Notes: generated by a model not told the origin, from the sequence alone. 64,000 nucleotides of DNA from Corynebacterium provencense (GCA_900049755.1 LT160593.1:397268-461267); one strand, 5' to 3'. Shown: positions 7,617 to 16,824, counted from the stretch's first letter. Program-made: numbers and translations.

Positions 7617-9274
7617 TCGTGATGATCGGAATGCTCGTCGCGTTCTACGCGGTCGTCGTCGGCATCCTCTACACCACACGAAAGTCCCGGGAACCGGACT
7701 TCAACGAGTACGCGGTCGGCGGCAGGAGTTACGGCCCCTGGTACATCGCCTGGTCCTACATCAACTCCTGGTGGCCGGGGTCCACGTTCATCGCCTTCTT
7801 CGGCCTGGCGACCGGGCTCGGGGTCTTCGGTTTCTACGGTCTGGCGTACTCCACCCTCGGTGTCGCGTTCATGTACTTCATGGCGACCCGCGCCTGGCGG
7901 TGGGGTGCGAAGTACGGTCTGCGGACCCAGCCCGACCTGATGGGCAAGAGGTTCAACTCCGTCTGGGTCCGCCGTATCGCCAGTGTCATCGGGGTGGTCT
8001 CCCTGTTCCCCTGGATCATCACGGTCATGCAGGCGCTCGCCGCACTGTTCGATGTCGCCGGCAACGGTCACTGGGGGTACACGACGTCGTTGATGATCGG
8101 CCTGGCGGCCATCGTCGTCCGGCAGATCTGGACGGTCCAGATGGGTATGCGTGGTCTGATCATGACCGACGTCTTCCAGGGTGCGGTCGCCTACGGCGGA
8201 GCCTCCCTGATCTGTGTGCTGATGCTCGCGGGCATCGGTGACACCCCGGTGTCCTTCGGTGATCTCGGCCATGTGGCACAGCAGTACCTGCGCGTCCCCG
8301 GTGACGGGGACGCCTACGGTCCCTGGTACGTGTTCAGCCTTGTCCTCACCGGTGTCGTCGGGTCACTGTGCTGGCCGACGAGCTTCCAGCGCATCTACAC
8401 CGCCTCTTCGGTCCGGTCGGTGAAGAAAGGAACCCTGATCACGATCTTCATCTCGGGGATCTTCTACACACTGCTGATGCTCGTGGGCATCGCGGCAGCC
8501 GGGATGGCGGGGATCATCGAAGCCCCGCAGGACGGCTGGTTCACGCTCATGAACGACTACGGCGGAACCTGGCTGCTCGGTCTGGGAGTTGTCATCGTCT
8601 TCGCCGCGTCGATGGGCCATATCGACGGTTCTGTGCAGGTCAGTGGCCTGCAGATCGCCAATGACCTGTTCGGGACGACGACGAGGATGACGGACAGGCA
8701 GCTGACGTACGTCTCGAAGATCTGCATGGTCCTGGCGATGATCCTCGCCGCCGTCCTCGCGTTCGCGACGAAGGACATGGAGCGCATGCAGCTGCTGGCG
8801 CAGATGAGTTACCAGGGCATCGTCCAGCTCAGCGTGCCGCTGTTCCTCGGCATCTTCTGGCGGGGCGGCAACAAGTACGGCGCGATCTCCGGCATGCTCG
8901 TCGGTTTCGTCATCGCCGCAGCACTGACCTGGATCTACCCGGACGACATTCCTGCTCTGGGGTCGGTCACCGGCGGCATCATCGGCCTGATCGTGAACCT
9001 CGTGGTCTTCCTGGTGGTCTCCGCTGTCACCGGTCGTACCGAGGCGGACAGGGCCCGTGTCGAGGAGTTCTTCGCCGTGGCACGTGGCGAGCGTACCCCG
9101 CCACCGGTGGCGGGTTCGCGTCGCCGGTCTCAGAGCGGCGGGTGGACTGTTCACCGGTCTGACGAACGCCCCGGAGTGCGGGTACTACGGCGGCACGGAC
9201 GGTCACCTGTTCGGCGCCACGCACAATCCCTGGAAGAGATGGGAAGAAGAGAAAGCACCGGTGGCGGCCGCTGA
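7613..9274 (+). CDS. sodium:solute symporter (SSS family) with altered C-terminus
   Basis: A cation-coupled solute importer of the SSS family, with about 12-13 hydrophobic segments from residue 1 to about 480. The early signature YAVGGRSYGPWYIAWSYINS and the WWPGSTFIAFFGLATG segment are typical. It forms a unit with the upstream DUF3311 gene and is the likely entry point of the island's substrate. The last about 55 residues are anomalous: from about 9119 the DNA is derived from an amidase gene and is read out of the amidase frame, giving an Arg-rich tail. The original C-terminus may be the string ending AAAEPTA, found in another frame up to 9287. The membrane core is intact, so transport may persist. 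Confidence 0.85.
   Translation: MIVMIGMLVAFYAVVVGILYTTRKSREPDFNEYAVGGRSYGPWYIAWSYINSWWPGSTFIAFFGLATGLGVFGFYGLAYSTLGVAFMYFMATRAWRWGAKYGLRTQPDLMGKRFNSVWVRRIASVIGVVSLFPWIITVMQALAALFDVAGNGHWGYTTSLMIGLAAIVVRQIWTVQMGMRGLIMTDVFQGAVAYGGASLICVLMLAGIGDTPVSFGDLGHVAQQYLRVPGDGDAYGPWYVFSLVLTGVVGSLCWPTSFQRIYTASSVRSVKKGTLITIFISGIFYTLLMLVGIAAAGMAGIIEAPQDGWFTLMNDYGGTWLLGLGVVIVFAASMGHIDGSVQVSGLQIANDLFGTTTRMTDRQLTYVSKICMVLAMILAAVLAFATKDMERMQLLAQMSYQGIVQLSVPLFLGIFWRGGNKYGAISGMLVGFVIAAALTWIYPDDIPALGSVTGGIIGLIVNLVVFLVVSAVTGRTEADRARVEEFFAVARGERTPPPVAGSRRRSQSGGWTVHRSDERPGVRVLRRHGRSPVRRHAQSLEEMGRRESTGGGR
9119..9237 (+). repeat. amidase-gene fragment embedded in the symporter 3' end
   Basis: Bases 9127-9184 are identical to 11520-11577 in the interrupted amidase gene downstream, and the match continues a few bases leftward with one mismatch. 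In the amidase frame the stretch 9119-9237 reads through RAAGGLFTGLTNAPECGY and continues YGGTDGHLFGATHNPW. That continuation is conserved amidase sequence now missing from the interrupted gene. This is a transposed or recombined piece of the amidase gene, or an assembly error. Confidence 0.75.
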
Positions 9275-9301
9275 GCCGACTGCCTGATCCTCACAGGAGA
9301 C

Positions 9302-9330
9302 ACCCGCCAGGTCTGTTCCCGGCGGGTTTT
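9302..9330 (+). terminator. intrinsic terminator after the symporter gene
   Basis: A 7-bp stem, ACCCGCC at 9302-9308 pairing with GGCGGGT at 9321-9327, is followed by a run of T. It lies about 15 bp after the probable original end of the symporter frame (9287). It would separate the regulator-transporter transcript from the amidase transcript, or attenuate between them. Confidence 0.7.
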
Positions 9331-9392
9331 CCCTTCCCCGCACTTTCCTTTCCCTGCCCCTCAACCGTCCGCCCTGAAGAAAGGACCCCCGT

Positions 9393-11180
9393 GTGATCTC
9401 CGACCCCACCCAGCTGCCGATCGCGGACCTGCGCCGCGCCCTCGACGACGGATCACTGACCTCTGTCGGACTGGTGTCGGCCTTCCTCGACCGAATCCGA
9501 CGTTTCGACAGACCTGCCGGGACTGCGTCAGGCCCGGAGGACGCCACCCTCACCCCGGAGGGAACGGTCCCGCTCAACGCGGTCGTGGTCGACAACCCGG
9601 ACGCTCTCGCGGAGGCGGAGGCCTCCGACAGGAGGAGGGCCGAGGGCCGCATCCTGGGCCCGCTCGACGGTATCCCGTACACGGCCAAGGACTCGTACAT
9701 GGTCCGTGGTCTCACTGTCGCCGCCGGGTCCCCGGCGTTCCGGGACCTCGTCGCTCAGTGGGACTCCTTCGCTGTCGAACGTCTCCGCGCGTCCGGGGCC
9801 GTCCTCCTCGGTCTGACGAACATGCCTCCGATGGCCAACGGCGGCATGCAGCGCGGCCTGTACGGGCGCGCGGAAAGCCCCTACAATCCGGCGTGGCTGA
9901 CCAGCGCCTTCGCCTCGGGTTCCTCCAACGGGTCCGGCAGCGCGACCGCCGCCGGGTTCGCCGTCTTCGGCCTCGGGGAGGAGACCTGGTCTTCCGGCCG
10001 CGCACCGGCGTCCTGCAACTCCCTGTGCGCCTACACGCCGTCACGGGGGGTGATCTCCGTCCGCGGCAACTGGCCGCTCGTACCGACCAAGGACGTGGTG
10101 GTCCCCCATGCCCGCTGCGTGGGCGACCTGCTGGAGATACTGGACGTCCTCGTCGCCGACGACACCACCGCCCGGGGAGATTTCTGGCGGGTCCAGCCGT
10201 GGATCGACATTCCCCCCGCCTCCCGGGTGCGTCCGGCCCGCTACCCGGATCTCGACCGGTCCACGACCCCGCTGGAGGGAGCCAGGCTCGGCGTCCCCCG
10301 GATGTACGTCAACGCCGATCCCCTGGCCGGGACCGGCCCGGACCACCGGGACGAGGTCGGCATCTGCGGGTCGATGGGACAGCGCGTCGTCACCTCCCCG
10401 GACGTGACGGCGCTGTGGGAGCAGCTTCGCGCGGACATCGAAACTGCAGGGGCCGAGGTCGTGGAGGTGGACTTCCCTGCCGTGACCAGGTACGAGGGGG
10501 ACCGTCCGGGAGCACCGACCGTCAGTTCCCGGGGGCTGGTGTCCCGCGAGTTCCTGCTCGCGGAGACCGGGGTTCTCTCCGCCTGGTCGTGGGAGGACTT
10601 CCTCAGGGCCAACGGTGACCCCTCCCTGCACTCTCTCACCCGGGTCGACGGCAGGGACATCTTCCCGCCGCCCCGGGGGGCGCTCCCGGACCGCTACACC
10701 GGCCAGGAGCATGACGTCGCCGACTATCCGGCGGTCATCAGGTCCCTGCTCTCGGGCCATCCCGAGCTTCCCCCGCTTCCGGAACTTGACCCTTCCCTGC
10801 CCGCCGGTCTGGCGGGGCTCGAGGAGACCCGGCGGGTGGATCTCGAGGACTGGATGGACTCCCTCGGACTCGACGCCCTGATATTTCCCGCCATGGCGGG
10901 GGTCGCGCCGGCCGACGCGGACGTGAACCCCCGGTCCGCCGACACCGCCTGGCGCAACGGAATCTGGGTCGCCAACGGAAACGTGGTGATACGTCACCTG
11001 GGCATTCCCACCGTGACCGTCCCGATGGGCGCCATGGAACACAACAACATGCCGGTGGGCGCAACGCTGGCAGGGCGGGTCTGGGACGATTCCCGGCTGC
11101 TCAGCCTGGCAGCGGCCGTGGAAGCGACCGCACCGCACGGCACCCGCCGCGCCACCCCGACCCTGACCTGTGGAGGATGA
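9393..11180 (+). CDS. large amidase-signature family protein
   Basis: A 595-residue member of the amidase-signature family, longer than usual. The catalytic lysine is in PYTAKDSYMV (about residue 97) and the serine-rich loop is SGSSNGSGSATAAG (about residues 175-190). The next conserved block reads LGEETWSSGRAPASCN instead of the usual GSDxGGSxRxPA, with Ser-Ser-Gly at the nucleophile position. It resembles the AtzF/allophanate-hydrolase-like or DUF-bearing amidase subgroup rather than GatA. GTG 9393 is used, behind GAAAGGA. The stop overlaps the next amidase start (ATGA at 11177), so two amidases were co-translated. Whether the changed active-site block is still catalytic is uncertain. Confidence 0.82.
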   Translation: MISDPTQLPIADLRRALDDGSLTSVGLVSAFLDRIRRFDRPAGTASGPEDATLTPEGTVPLNAVVVDNPDALAEAEASDRRRAEGRILGPLDGIPYTAKDSYMVRGLTVAAGSPAFRDLVAQWDSFAVERLRASGAVLLGLTNMPPMANGGMQRGLYGRAESPYNPAWLTSAFASGSSNGSGSATAAGFAVFGLGEETWSSGRAPASCNSLCAYTPSRGVISVRGNWPLVPTKDVVVPHARCVGDLLEILDVLVADDTTARGDFWRVQPWIDIPPASRVRPARYPDLDRSTTPLEGARLGVPRMYVNADPLAGTGPDHRDEVGICGSMGQRVVTSPDVTALWEQLRADIETAGAEVVEVDFPAVTRYEGDRPGAPTVSSRGLVSREFLLAETGVLSAWSWEDFLRANGDPSLHSLTRVDGRDIFPPPRGALPDRYTGQEHDVADYPAVIRSLLSGHPELPPLPELDPSLPAGLAGLEETRRVDLEDWMDSLGLDALIFPAMAGVAPADADVNPRSADTAWRNGIWVANGNVVIRHLGIPTVTVPMGAMEHNNMPVGATLAGRVWDDSRLLSLAAAVEATAPHGTRRATPTLTCGG

Positions 11181-12819
11181 CAGTGAACCCCGACGACTAC
11201 GCCGGCACGACGGCGACTGAACTGCGTGACCTCATCGCCTCCGGCAGTCTGACCTGCCTGGAGGTGGCGGAGGCCGCCTGCGACCGTATCGGAAGACTCA
11301 ACCCCGACATCAACGCCTACGTCTGCTTCGACCGCGAGACCGTCCTGAAGGACGCTGCCGAGCTCGACAGGAGGCAGGCCTCCGGCGCCCCGCTCGGCCC
11401 GCTCCACGGCGTCCCCTTCGCCGTGAAGTGTCTCACCGAGGTCGCGGGACTGCCGCACACCCATGCCCTCGTCCCCTTCGCCGACAATGTCGGGGAGAAG
11501 GACGCCACCGTCGTCGCCCGTCTCAGAGCGGCGGGTGGACTGTTCACCGGTCTGACGAACGCCCCGGAGTGCGGGTATTTAAAACTTTTGATTTGTATTA
11601 TAAAAAACACCGGGATATTTACTGGTCCCATCCTTAATCCCGGTGGGCCGGGGGCCCGCTCTTCGCCCTCTTTCGACCGGCGCCCCGGCCCGGGGGGTTT
11701 GGGTTCTATGGTCTTGCGTAGGTCCGCGCAGCGTGGTTACATCCGCTAGTCAGTCGCAAGCCTGTCAATCCGCGCACTGAACTCGTTGCTGCTCGCCGAG
11801 CAGTAGATCTTGCCTCCGGCGCTGTTGTGGCTGTCGCTTAGATTCCTCTGGATATGAAAAAGAGCCAGGTCGCGGGGATGGTGCCCCTGGCGGAGGGCGC
11901 GGACGGGGCGGGCTCGGTCCGCATCCCGTCCGCGTTGTGCGGGGTGGTGGGTTTCAAACCTTCTCTCGGGCGGATCCCGCAGACCCTTGTCGCGGGGAAG
12001 TTCTCCACCTACGTCTTCCACGGCCCCATAGCCCGGACGGTGGAGGACGCCACGGTCATGTTCGACGTGATGAACGGATTCGACCCCTCCGACCCCATGA
12101 GCCTGCCGAAGGAGACGGCCAGCTACCCCGGGGCGGTCAGCGCCGCGGGTTCCGACATGACGGGTATGACGGTCGCCTATTCACCGGACCTGCACGTGGG
12201 CTACGTCGACCCTGAGGTGGATGCGGTGTGCCGGGAGGCGGTGAAGGCGTTCACGCAGCTCGGTGCGACGGTCACGGAGGCGACCCCGGAATGGGACTGT
12301 CCGGAGCAGGCGATGTGGGACGGGATCTGGGTGCCCGGCATCGGCCTGGACACCGACCTGTGTGACTGGGGGCAGTGGGAGGGGAAGGTGGACGCCAACT
12401 ACCTGGAGATCATCGCGGCGGCCCGGTCACTGCCGGCGGTGGACGCCATCCGCGCCCAGGTGGCCAGGTCCAGGATGTACGACATCTTCTGCAGCTTCAT
12501 GGCGGACTTCGATCTCCTGGTCTCCCCGACCCTCGCTTCTGCGGCGTTCCCGCTGGACCAGTTCGCCCCCTCCTGGCTGGAGGGCGAACCCCTGCAGGCG
12601 CAGCTGCTGCGCTGGTTGTTCACCTACCCGTTCAACATGACGACCACGCCGGCGATCACCGTGCCGGCCGGGTTCACGGCATCAGGGCTTCCGGTCGGTC
12701 TCCAGATCGCCGCACGGCACCGGGGGGATGTCGAGGTCCTGGCCGCTGCCCGGGCGTATGAATCGGTCCGACCGTGGGCGGGCACCACACCGGATCTCGG
12801 CGGGGTGCAGGCACAGTGA
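11177..12819 (+). pseudogene. amidase-signature gene interrupted by foreign sequence
   Basis: A third amidase, broken in the middle. The 5' part (11177 to about 11577) encodes the N-terminus with the catalytic lysine in PFAVKCLTEV and stops within TGLTNAPECGY. The 3' part resumes at about 11869, in a different frame, with VAGMVPLAEGADGAGSVRIPSALCG (which contains the nucleophile serine) and continues normally to 12819. About 40 residues are missing between them, including the serine-rich loop carrying the cis-serine, and 290 bp of unrelated DNA is present instead. The gene cannot make an active enzyme as read. Its 3' end overlaps the downstream M20 gene by 4 bp. Confidence 0.85.
11578..11868. 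mobile_element. composite insertion with IS3-transposase fragment
   Basis: This segment replaces the middle of the amidase gene and appears to be a patchwork. It starts with about 60 bp of AT-rich DNA (11578-11640). A short stretch near 11690-11722, read as FGFYGLA, resembles the symporter gene at about 7820-7850 (24 of 30 bases). Bases 11746-11825 match, on the minus strand, the IS3-type orfB region at 15376-15460 (AGGKIYC block). No intact transposase or clear terminal repeats are seen. It could be the scar of several events or an assembly artefact. Confidence 0.6.
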
Positions 12820-14069
12820 CGGGCGGACCTTCACCGACGTTCCTTTCGGACTTCCACCACACCGCCTCCTTCGGTGCGACGGCAGGGGGCGGGATCGACC
12901 GTCAGGCCGGCACCCCGGAGCATGGTGCGGTGCGGGAATGGTTCCGGCGACGGGCCGCGGAGATGGGGATGACCGTCACCGTGGACGCCATCGGGAACCA
13001 GTTCGCGTCCTACCGGTGGGTTCCCGGGGCACGGCACGTGCTCACCGGTTCCCACCTGGACAGTCAGCCCCTGGCCGGACGGTTTGACGGGACGTACGGA
13101 GTCGTGGCGTCCCTCCATGCCGCTGCCGCGGTGCATTCGCGTGTCACCGCCGGCCTCACCGTACCGGTGCACAATCTCACGGTGGTGGACTGGTTCAACG
13201 AGGAAGGGTCACGCTTCGAGCCCTCTCTCATGGGCAGTTCCGTGGCGGTCGGCCAGCGGTCGCTGGAGGAGATGCTCGCGGTGACGGACCGGGACGGTGT
13301 CAGCGTGGCTGAAGCGCTCGACGCCACCGGGTGCCGTGGCTCAGACGTCATGCCGCCGGCCGTCGCCTACGCGGAACTGCATATTGAGCAGGGGCGTCGC
13401 CTCGAACGGTCCGGCGTGACCGTCGGCGCGGTCACGGGCAACTGGTGCACCCGGAAGATCCGGGTGACCGTCAACGGCGAACAGTCCCACACCGGGGCCA
13501 CGCTGATGGGGGACCGCCATGACGCCCTGACCGCGGCGTCCGAGATGGTGCTCTCGGTACGGAAGATCGCCGCCGACGCTCCGGAGGGGTCGATGGTCAC
13601 CTCGGTGGGACGCTTCACCGTGGAGCCCAACGTGCCGGGGGTGGTGCCCCGGCAGGTGACGATGAGCGTGGACCTTCGCTCCCCTGACCCGCAACGGCTG
13701 GTCCGGGCCTGGGAGACTCTCAGACCGTTGCTGGTCACCACGGCAGAACGCCACGATGTGGGGGTGGAGATCGAGGACTTCGACCTGCGGGAGGCGGTGC
13801 CCTTCCCCGGGGCCGGGGTGGAGCTGACGGAGAAAGCCGCCGCGGACGCCGGGGTCAGCTGCCTCCGTCTGAAGACCATGGCAGGTCATGACGCCGTCTC
13901 CATGAACCGCATCGTCCCGACAATGCTTCTCTTTGTTCCGTCGGTGGGCGGGGTCTCCCACTGCGAACGCGAGTTCACCACGAACGCGGACCTGACGGCG
14001 GGGCTGGAGGTGCTGACCCGGGTGGTGGGGACACTTGTGGTGGGTGCACTTGTGGCGGGTGAGCGGTGA
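12816..14069 (+). CDS. M20-family amidohydrolase (N-carbamoyl-L-amino acid hydrolase / allantoate amidohydrolase type)
   Basis: A 417-residue binuclear metal hydrolase of the peptidase M20 / HyuC-AllC subfamily, which removes a carbamoyl or ureido group from N-carbamoyl amino acids or allantoate. The expected metal ligands are visible: His and Asp in GSHLDSQPLAGRFDG (about residue 76-90), Glu-Glu in WFNEEGSRF, His in AELHIEQG, and the late His in GVSHCEREFT. GTG 12816 overlaps the amidase stop by 4 bp. It closes the rightward operon and extends the theme of C-N bond hydrolysis. No hydantoinase or allantoinase gene is present in the window, so the true substrate may be another ureido or amide compound. 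Confidence 0.88.
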   Translation: MTGGPSPTFLSDFHHTASFGATAGGGIDRQAGTPEHGAVREWFRRRAAEMGMTVTVDAIGNQFASYRWVPGARHVLTGSHLDSQPLAGRFDGTYGVVASLHAAAAVHSRVTAGLTVPVHNLTVVDWFNEEGSRFEPSLMGSSVAVGQRSLEEMLAVTDRDGVSVAEALDATGCRGSDVMPPAVAYAELHIEQGRRLERSGVTVGAVTGNWCTRKIRVTVNGEQSHTGATLMGDRHDALTAASEMVLSVRKIAADAPEGSMVTSVGRFTVEPNVPGVVPRQVTMSVDLRSPDPQRLVRAWETLRPLLVTTAERHDVGVEIEDFDLREAVPFPGAGVELTEKAAADAGVSCLRLKTMAGHDAVSMNRIVPTMLLFVPSVGGVSHCEREFTTNADLTAGLEVLTRVVGTLVVGALVAGER

Positions 14070-14220
14070 CGGTGGAACTGGTGCGGACTCCTCTTGGTGG
14101 ACAGAGACAGAGTGCGGTTACTCCGGCCTGCACTGTGATCGTGGGAAGAGACTATTTGTCGCTGGGGCCGCCACCGAAGAGCTTGAATGAGCAGGTTCCG
14201 GCGGCAATGGAGCATTCCTT

Positions 14221-14880
14221 CTAGGCTTCGGACAGTTGACTCTCCGAAAGCCGCACAGCATGGTCAAAATGCGTCAGACTCTCACCCAAGCCGGTCTGTC
14301 GATGAGCATCAATGATCAATTTCCGTGCGGTTGCCGCATCAACATCCCCAAGGTTGGCAACTTTAAGCGCATTCGAAACGAATCGCCTGATCATCACGTC
14401 AGTCTTCACTCCGGGGATACCCAAGAGCATGCTGAAGTACTCGAATGTCACGTGCCCTAGACCTGGAACAGTAGTATAGATGCGCTTCGCCTGCTCGCTG
14501 TCGATGGCACGCAGCTCATCGGCAGTATTGACCCCAGCGTCGCTATAGCCCTCGGCCGCCTCGACAACTGCCTCTGCTTTCAACCTCCCCCCGGTCATAG
14601 ACGAACCCATGACCTGCGCTATCGGATTCGCACCCAAGGCGACCAACGCGGACAGGTCATTGACCGCGTCACCGTGTTCTTCGCGGAAGGCCTGTACTCG
14701 ATTGCGCACTCCGCTACCAGGGAATTTCGAGTCGTAACGTGCTCGGATTGAGAACACCGCATCGATAAGGGCTGTGCTGATCTCCTGCGGGTAGCCGCCA
14801 CGATAGGCAGTGAAGTTCTCTTCAGGAATCGCTCGGACAGCAGCGACGATGGCATCCAGCTGTGCGGAATATGTGATCAT
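14221..14880 (-). CDS. orphan protein with HhH DNA-glycosylase-like features
   Basis: A protein of about 219 residues with GC content below its neighbours. The ATG at 14880 is chosen because GAGGG precedes it at good distance; the longer frame adds only an Arg-rich leader. The C-terminal half contains VPGLGHVTFEYFSMLLGIPGVK followed by DVMIRRFVSNAL, a helix-hairpin-helix-like pattern seen in HhH-GPD-fold proteins, but no convincing catalytic Lys/Asp pair can be assigned. It is isolated between the catabolic operon and IS remnants, in lower-GC DNA, so it was probably acquired by transfer. Function is not known; a nucleic-acid-related or defence-associated role is only a guess. Confidence 0.6.
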   Translation of the reverse strand: MITYSAQLDAIVAAVRAIPEENFTAYRGGYPQEISTALIDAVFSIRARYDSKFPGSGVRNRVQAFREEHGDAVNDLSALVALGANPIAQVMGSSMTGGRLKAEAVVEAAEGYSDAGVNTADELRAIDSEQAKRIYTTVPGLGHVTFEYFSMLLGIPGVKTDVMIRRFVSNALKVANLGDVDAATARKLIIDAHRQTGLGESLTHFDHAVRLSESQLSEA

Positions 14881-14982
14881 GATCCCTCGATAACGTCGGC
14901 GTCTATGATGCTCGGGTCTTGGGTAGCCAGAGGTAGCCTGGCTTGATGGAGTCTGCTGCACGGATAGGTGACAGATTGTAGT

Positions 14983-15757
14983 TTATAGTAACTCCGCCAG
15001 TGCGGCAGTCGTGTTCACGATGGTCTCGAACTCGATGGGCGTCAACCGTCCCAGGCGGGGCTGACGGCGTCGGCGGTGGTAGGTCCGCTCGATCCACGTC
15101 ACGATCGCGATGCGCAGCTGTCTACGGGTGGTCCAACAACGGCGGTCGAGGACTTTCTTCTGCAGCAACGCGAAAAGCGATTCCATGGCTGCGTTGTCCC
15201 CGCTCGGACCCACCCTGCCCATAGAACCGACCATGCCGTGGCCGGCCAGAGCACGAAGGAACTTCCGGCTTCGAGAATGGGATGCCCATATCGGAGTGGA
15301 CGATGCAGCCGGTGACGTCACCGCGCATCGCGACCGCGTACTCAAGTGCTTGGACAGCCAGGCGTGATTTCATCCGCGAGTCAGTCGAGTACCCGACGAT
15401 CCGACTGCTGAACGCGTTGTTGATCGCGCAGCAGTAAATCTTGCCTCCCGCGGTTCTGTGTGCGGTGATGTCCACCAGCCAGAGTTCGTTGGGTCCATCT
15501 GCAGCGACCACGTGGCGCGTGCGCCCGTCCTGGTCGACCACGGCGCAGAGATCGTCATGGACAGGCGGACCAGGCTTTTTACCGTTCGTGCTGCGCTTCA
15601 TCGGCGAGGAGACGGTGCCCGAACTCTTCGGTCATCCTTGTGTGGCGTCGGACAGCGCGTTCGCGTGATACGCCTCGACCACCTCGCTCGCAGTGACGGG
15701 GTCAGCCAGTCACCGGTAGCAGGGCTGGCGGGAGAGCTTGAGCACCAGGCACGGCAC
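14983..15757 (-). pseudogene. IS3-family transposase OrfB, frameshifted
   Basis: The DDE integrase half of the IS3 transposase. The upstream part carries LWLVDITAH and GGKIYCCAINNAFSSRIVGY and reads to IVHSDMG; the remainder, SRKFLRALAGHGMVG to the conserved C-terminus ending LTPIEFE, is in a different frame. The shift occurs at about 15265-15285, between the second Asp and the catalytic Glu. The product would be inactive unless frameshifting rescues it. Confidence 0.75.
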
Positions 15758-15759
15758 CG

Positions 15760-16098
15760 TCACAGGAATCCCTGCAGCAACGAGCTCGACCGCGGGCGGG
15801 TAGAACCTCTTGACGGCAGGTTCGCCTGCGATAGATACGCCGCCGCACGCCGCAGGACCTCGTTGTCCTGCTCGAGGAGCCGATTGCGCTTGGTCAACTC
15901 GCGGATCTGCGCCGCCTCGGTCCGCGACTGGCCGGGCTCGGTGCCCTCATCAGTATCGGCGCGGCGCATCCACTTCGTAAGCGTCATCGGGGGGACACCG
16001 AGGTCTTTCGCGAGCTTCTCGATCGTCACTCCCGGTTCGCGGTTGCGTGCGACGCGCACGACATCGTCGCGAAACTCGGTGGGATAGGGCTTTGGCAC
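15760..16098 (-). CDS. IS3-family transposase OrfA
   Basis: A protein of about 112 residues, starting at GTG 16098 with a helix-turn-helix: YPTEFRDDVVRVARN, then VTIEKLAKDLGVPPMTLTKW (about residues 20-40). A leucine-zipper-like helix follows, ending in LEQDNEVLRRAAAYLSQANL. This is the DNA-binding OrfA of IS3 elements, which normally joins OrfB by programmed -1 frameshifting to form OrfAB. Because OrfB is damaged, the element is unlikely to transpose by itself. Confidence 0.8.
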   Translation of the reverse strand: MPKPYPTEFRDDVVRVARNREPGVTIEKLAKDLGVPPMTLTKWMRRADTDEGTEPGQSRTEAAQIRELTKRNRLLEQDNEVLRRAAAYLSQANLPSRGSTRPRSSSLLQGFL

Positions 16099-16145
16099 GA
16101 TGCCATCTTTCCAGACCGCCCTGTTGGGCAAGCCAGATCAGATGT

Positions 16146-16724
16146 CACCTCACCGTGCAGCAGTCCCTGTACCTGGTCACCGGTGATGCTCATCCGGGTG
16201 TCTGGCATGCGATTGGCGAGGTACTGCCGAATGCGTCGTGGCAGCACTGTCGGACACACTTGGACAAGAAGCTGTCGTCCATGGTGGCTACGTCGCAGTG
16301 GCCGACGTTGTCGGCGATGTTCCGCACTATCGTCCACCAACCCGATGCAGAGTCGGTGTGGTCCCAGGCCCGGGAGGTCGTCGGCTTCTGCCGGCAGAAG
16401 TTCCCGCACGTCGCCGGCTACCTCGAAGAAGCCCTCGACGAACTGTCGGCATTCACCGCCGTGCCGAAAGCGGTGTGGACCAGGGTGTGGTCCGAAAATC
16501 ACGCTGACCGGCTGAACCGGGAGATCCGCCGGCGTACCGATGTCTTGGGGTCTTCCCGGACCGGGCTGCGGTGGTGCGTCTGGTCGGGGTGGTGTTGGCC
16601 GATCAGCATGATGATTGGATCGAAGCAGAAGCGTTACATGTCGCTGACGGGTGTGGGGCAGCCCCGGACGATGATGGCTGACAGCATCATTGACGCCGAC
16701 GAGTCGGGCAGGCAGGTGGTATGA
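16146..16724 (+). pseudogene. IS256/Mutator-type transposase, C-terminal remnant
   Basis: The 3' portion of an IS256-family transposase. Typical blocks are VTGDAHPGVWHAIGEVLP, ASWQHCRTH and WSENHADRLNREIRRRTDV, where the Glu region of the DDE core lies. The N-terminal half is absent; the homology begins just where the IS3 remnant ends, so the IS3 probably inserted here or recombined with it. After RRTDVLG the reading frame shifts, so even the remaining part is broken. It borders the leader-distal end of the CRISPR array. Confidence 0.75.
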
Positions 16725-16824
16725 ACCATCGTCGGCACCGGGTCCGCGAGGGTCCCTGACCTGGTGTCGTCAGCCCTGATGTATCGAAAGGCAGACACAC
16801 CACTTCCCCGGACATGACCGGCGA

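Larger units (their letters stand above)
14983..16131 (-). mobile_element. degenerate IS3-family insertion sequence
   Basis: Two overlapping transposase frames of an IS3-type element, read leftward, with orfA at 15760-16098 and orfB at 14983 to about 15760. All three DDE residues of the integrase core can be found (WLVDIT, IVHSDMG, DNAAMES), but the second frame is broken by a frameshift. Clear terminal inverted repeats could not be fixed by eye. A related fragment lies in the interrupted amidase at 11746-11825, so the family has moved within this region. Confidence 0.75.

Noticed and set aside
14070-14220. Short plus-strand frame ending in EQVPAAMEHSF before the HhH-like gene
   Set aside because: Too short and without recognised similarity; could be a transposase tail but cannot be supported.
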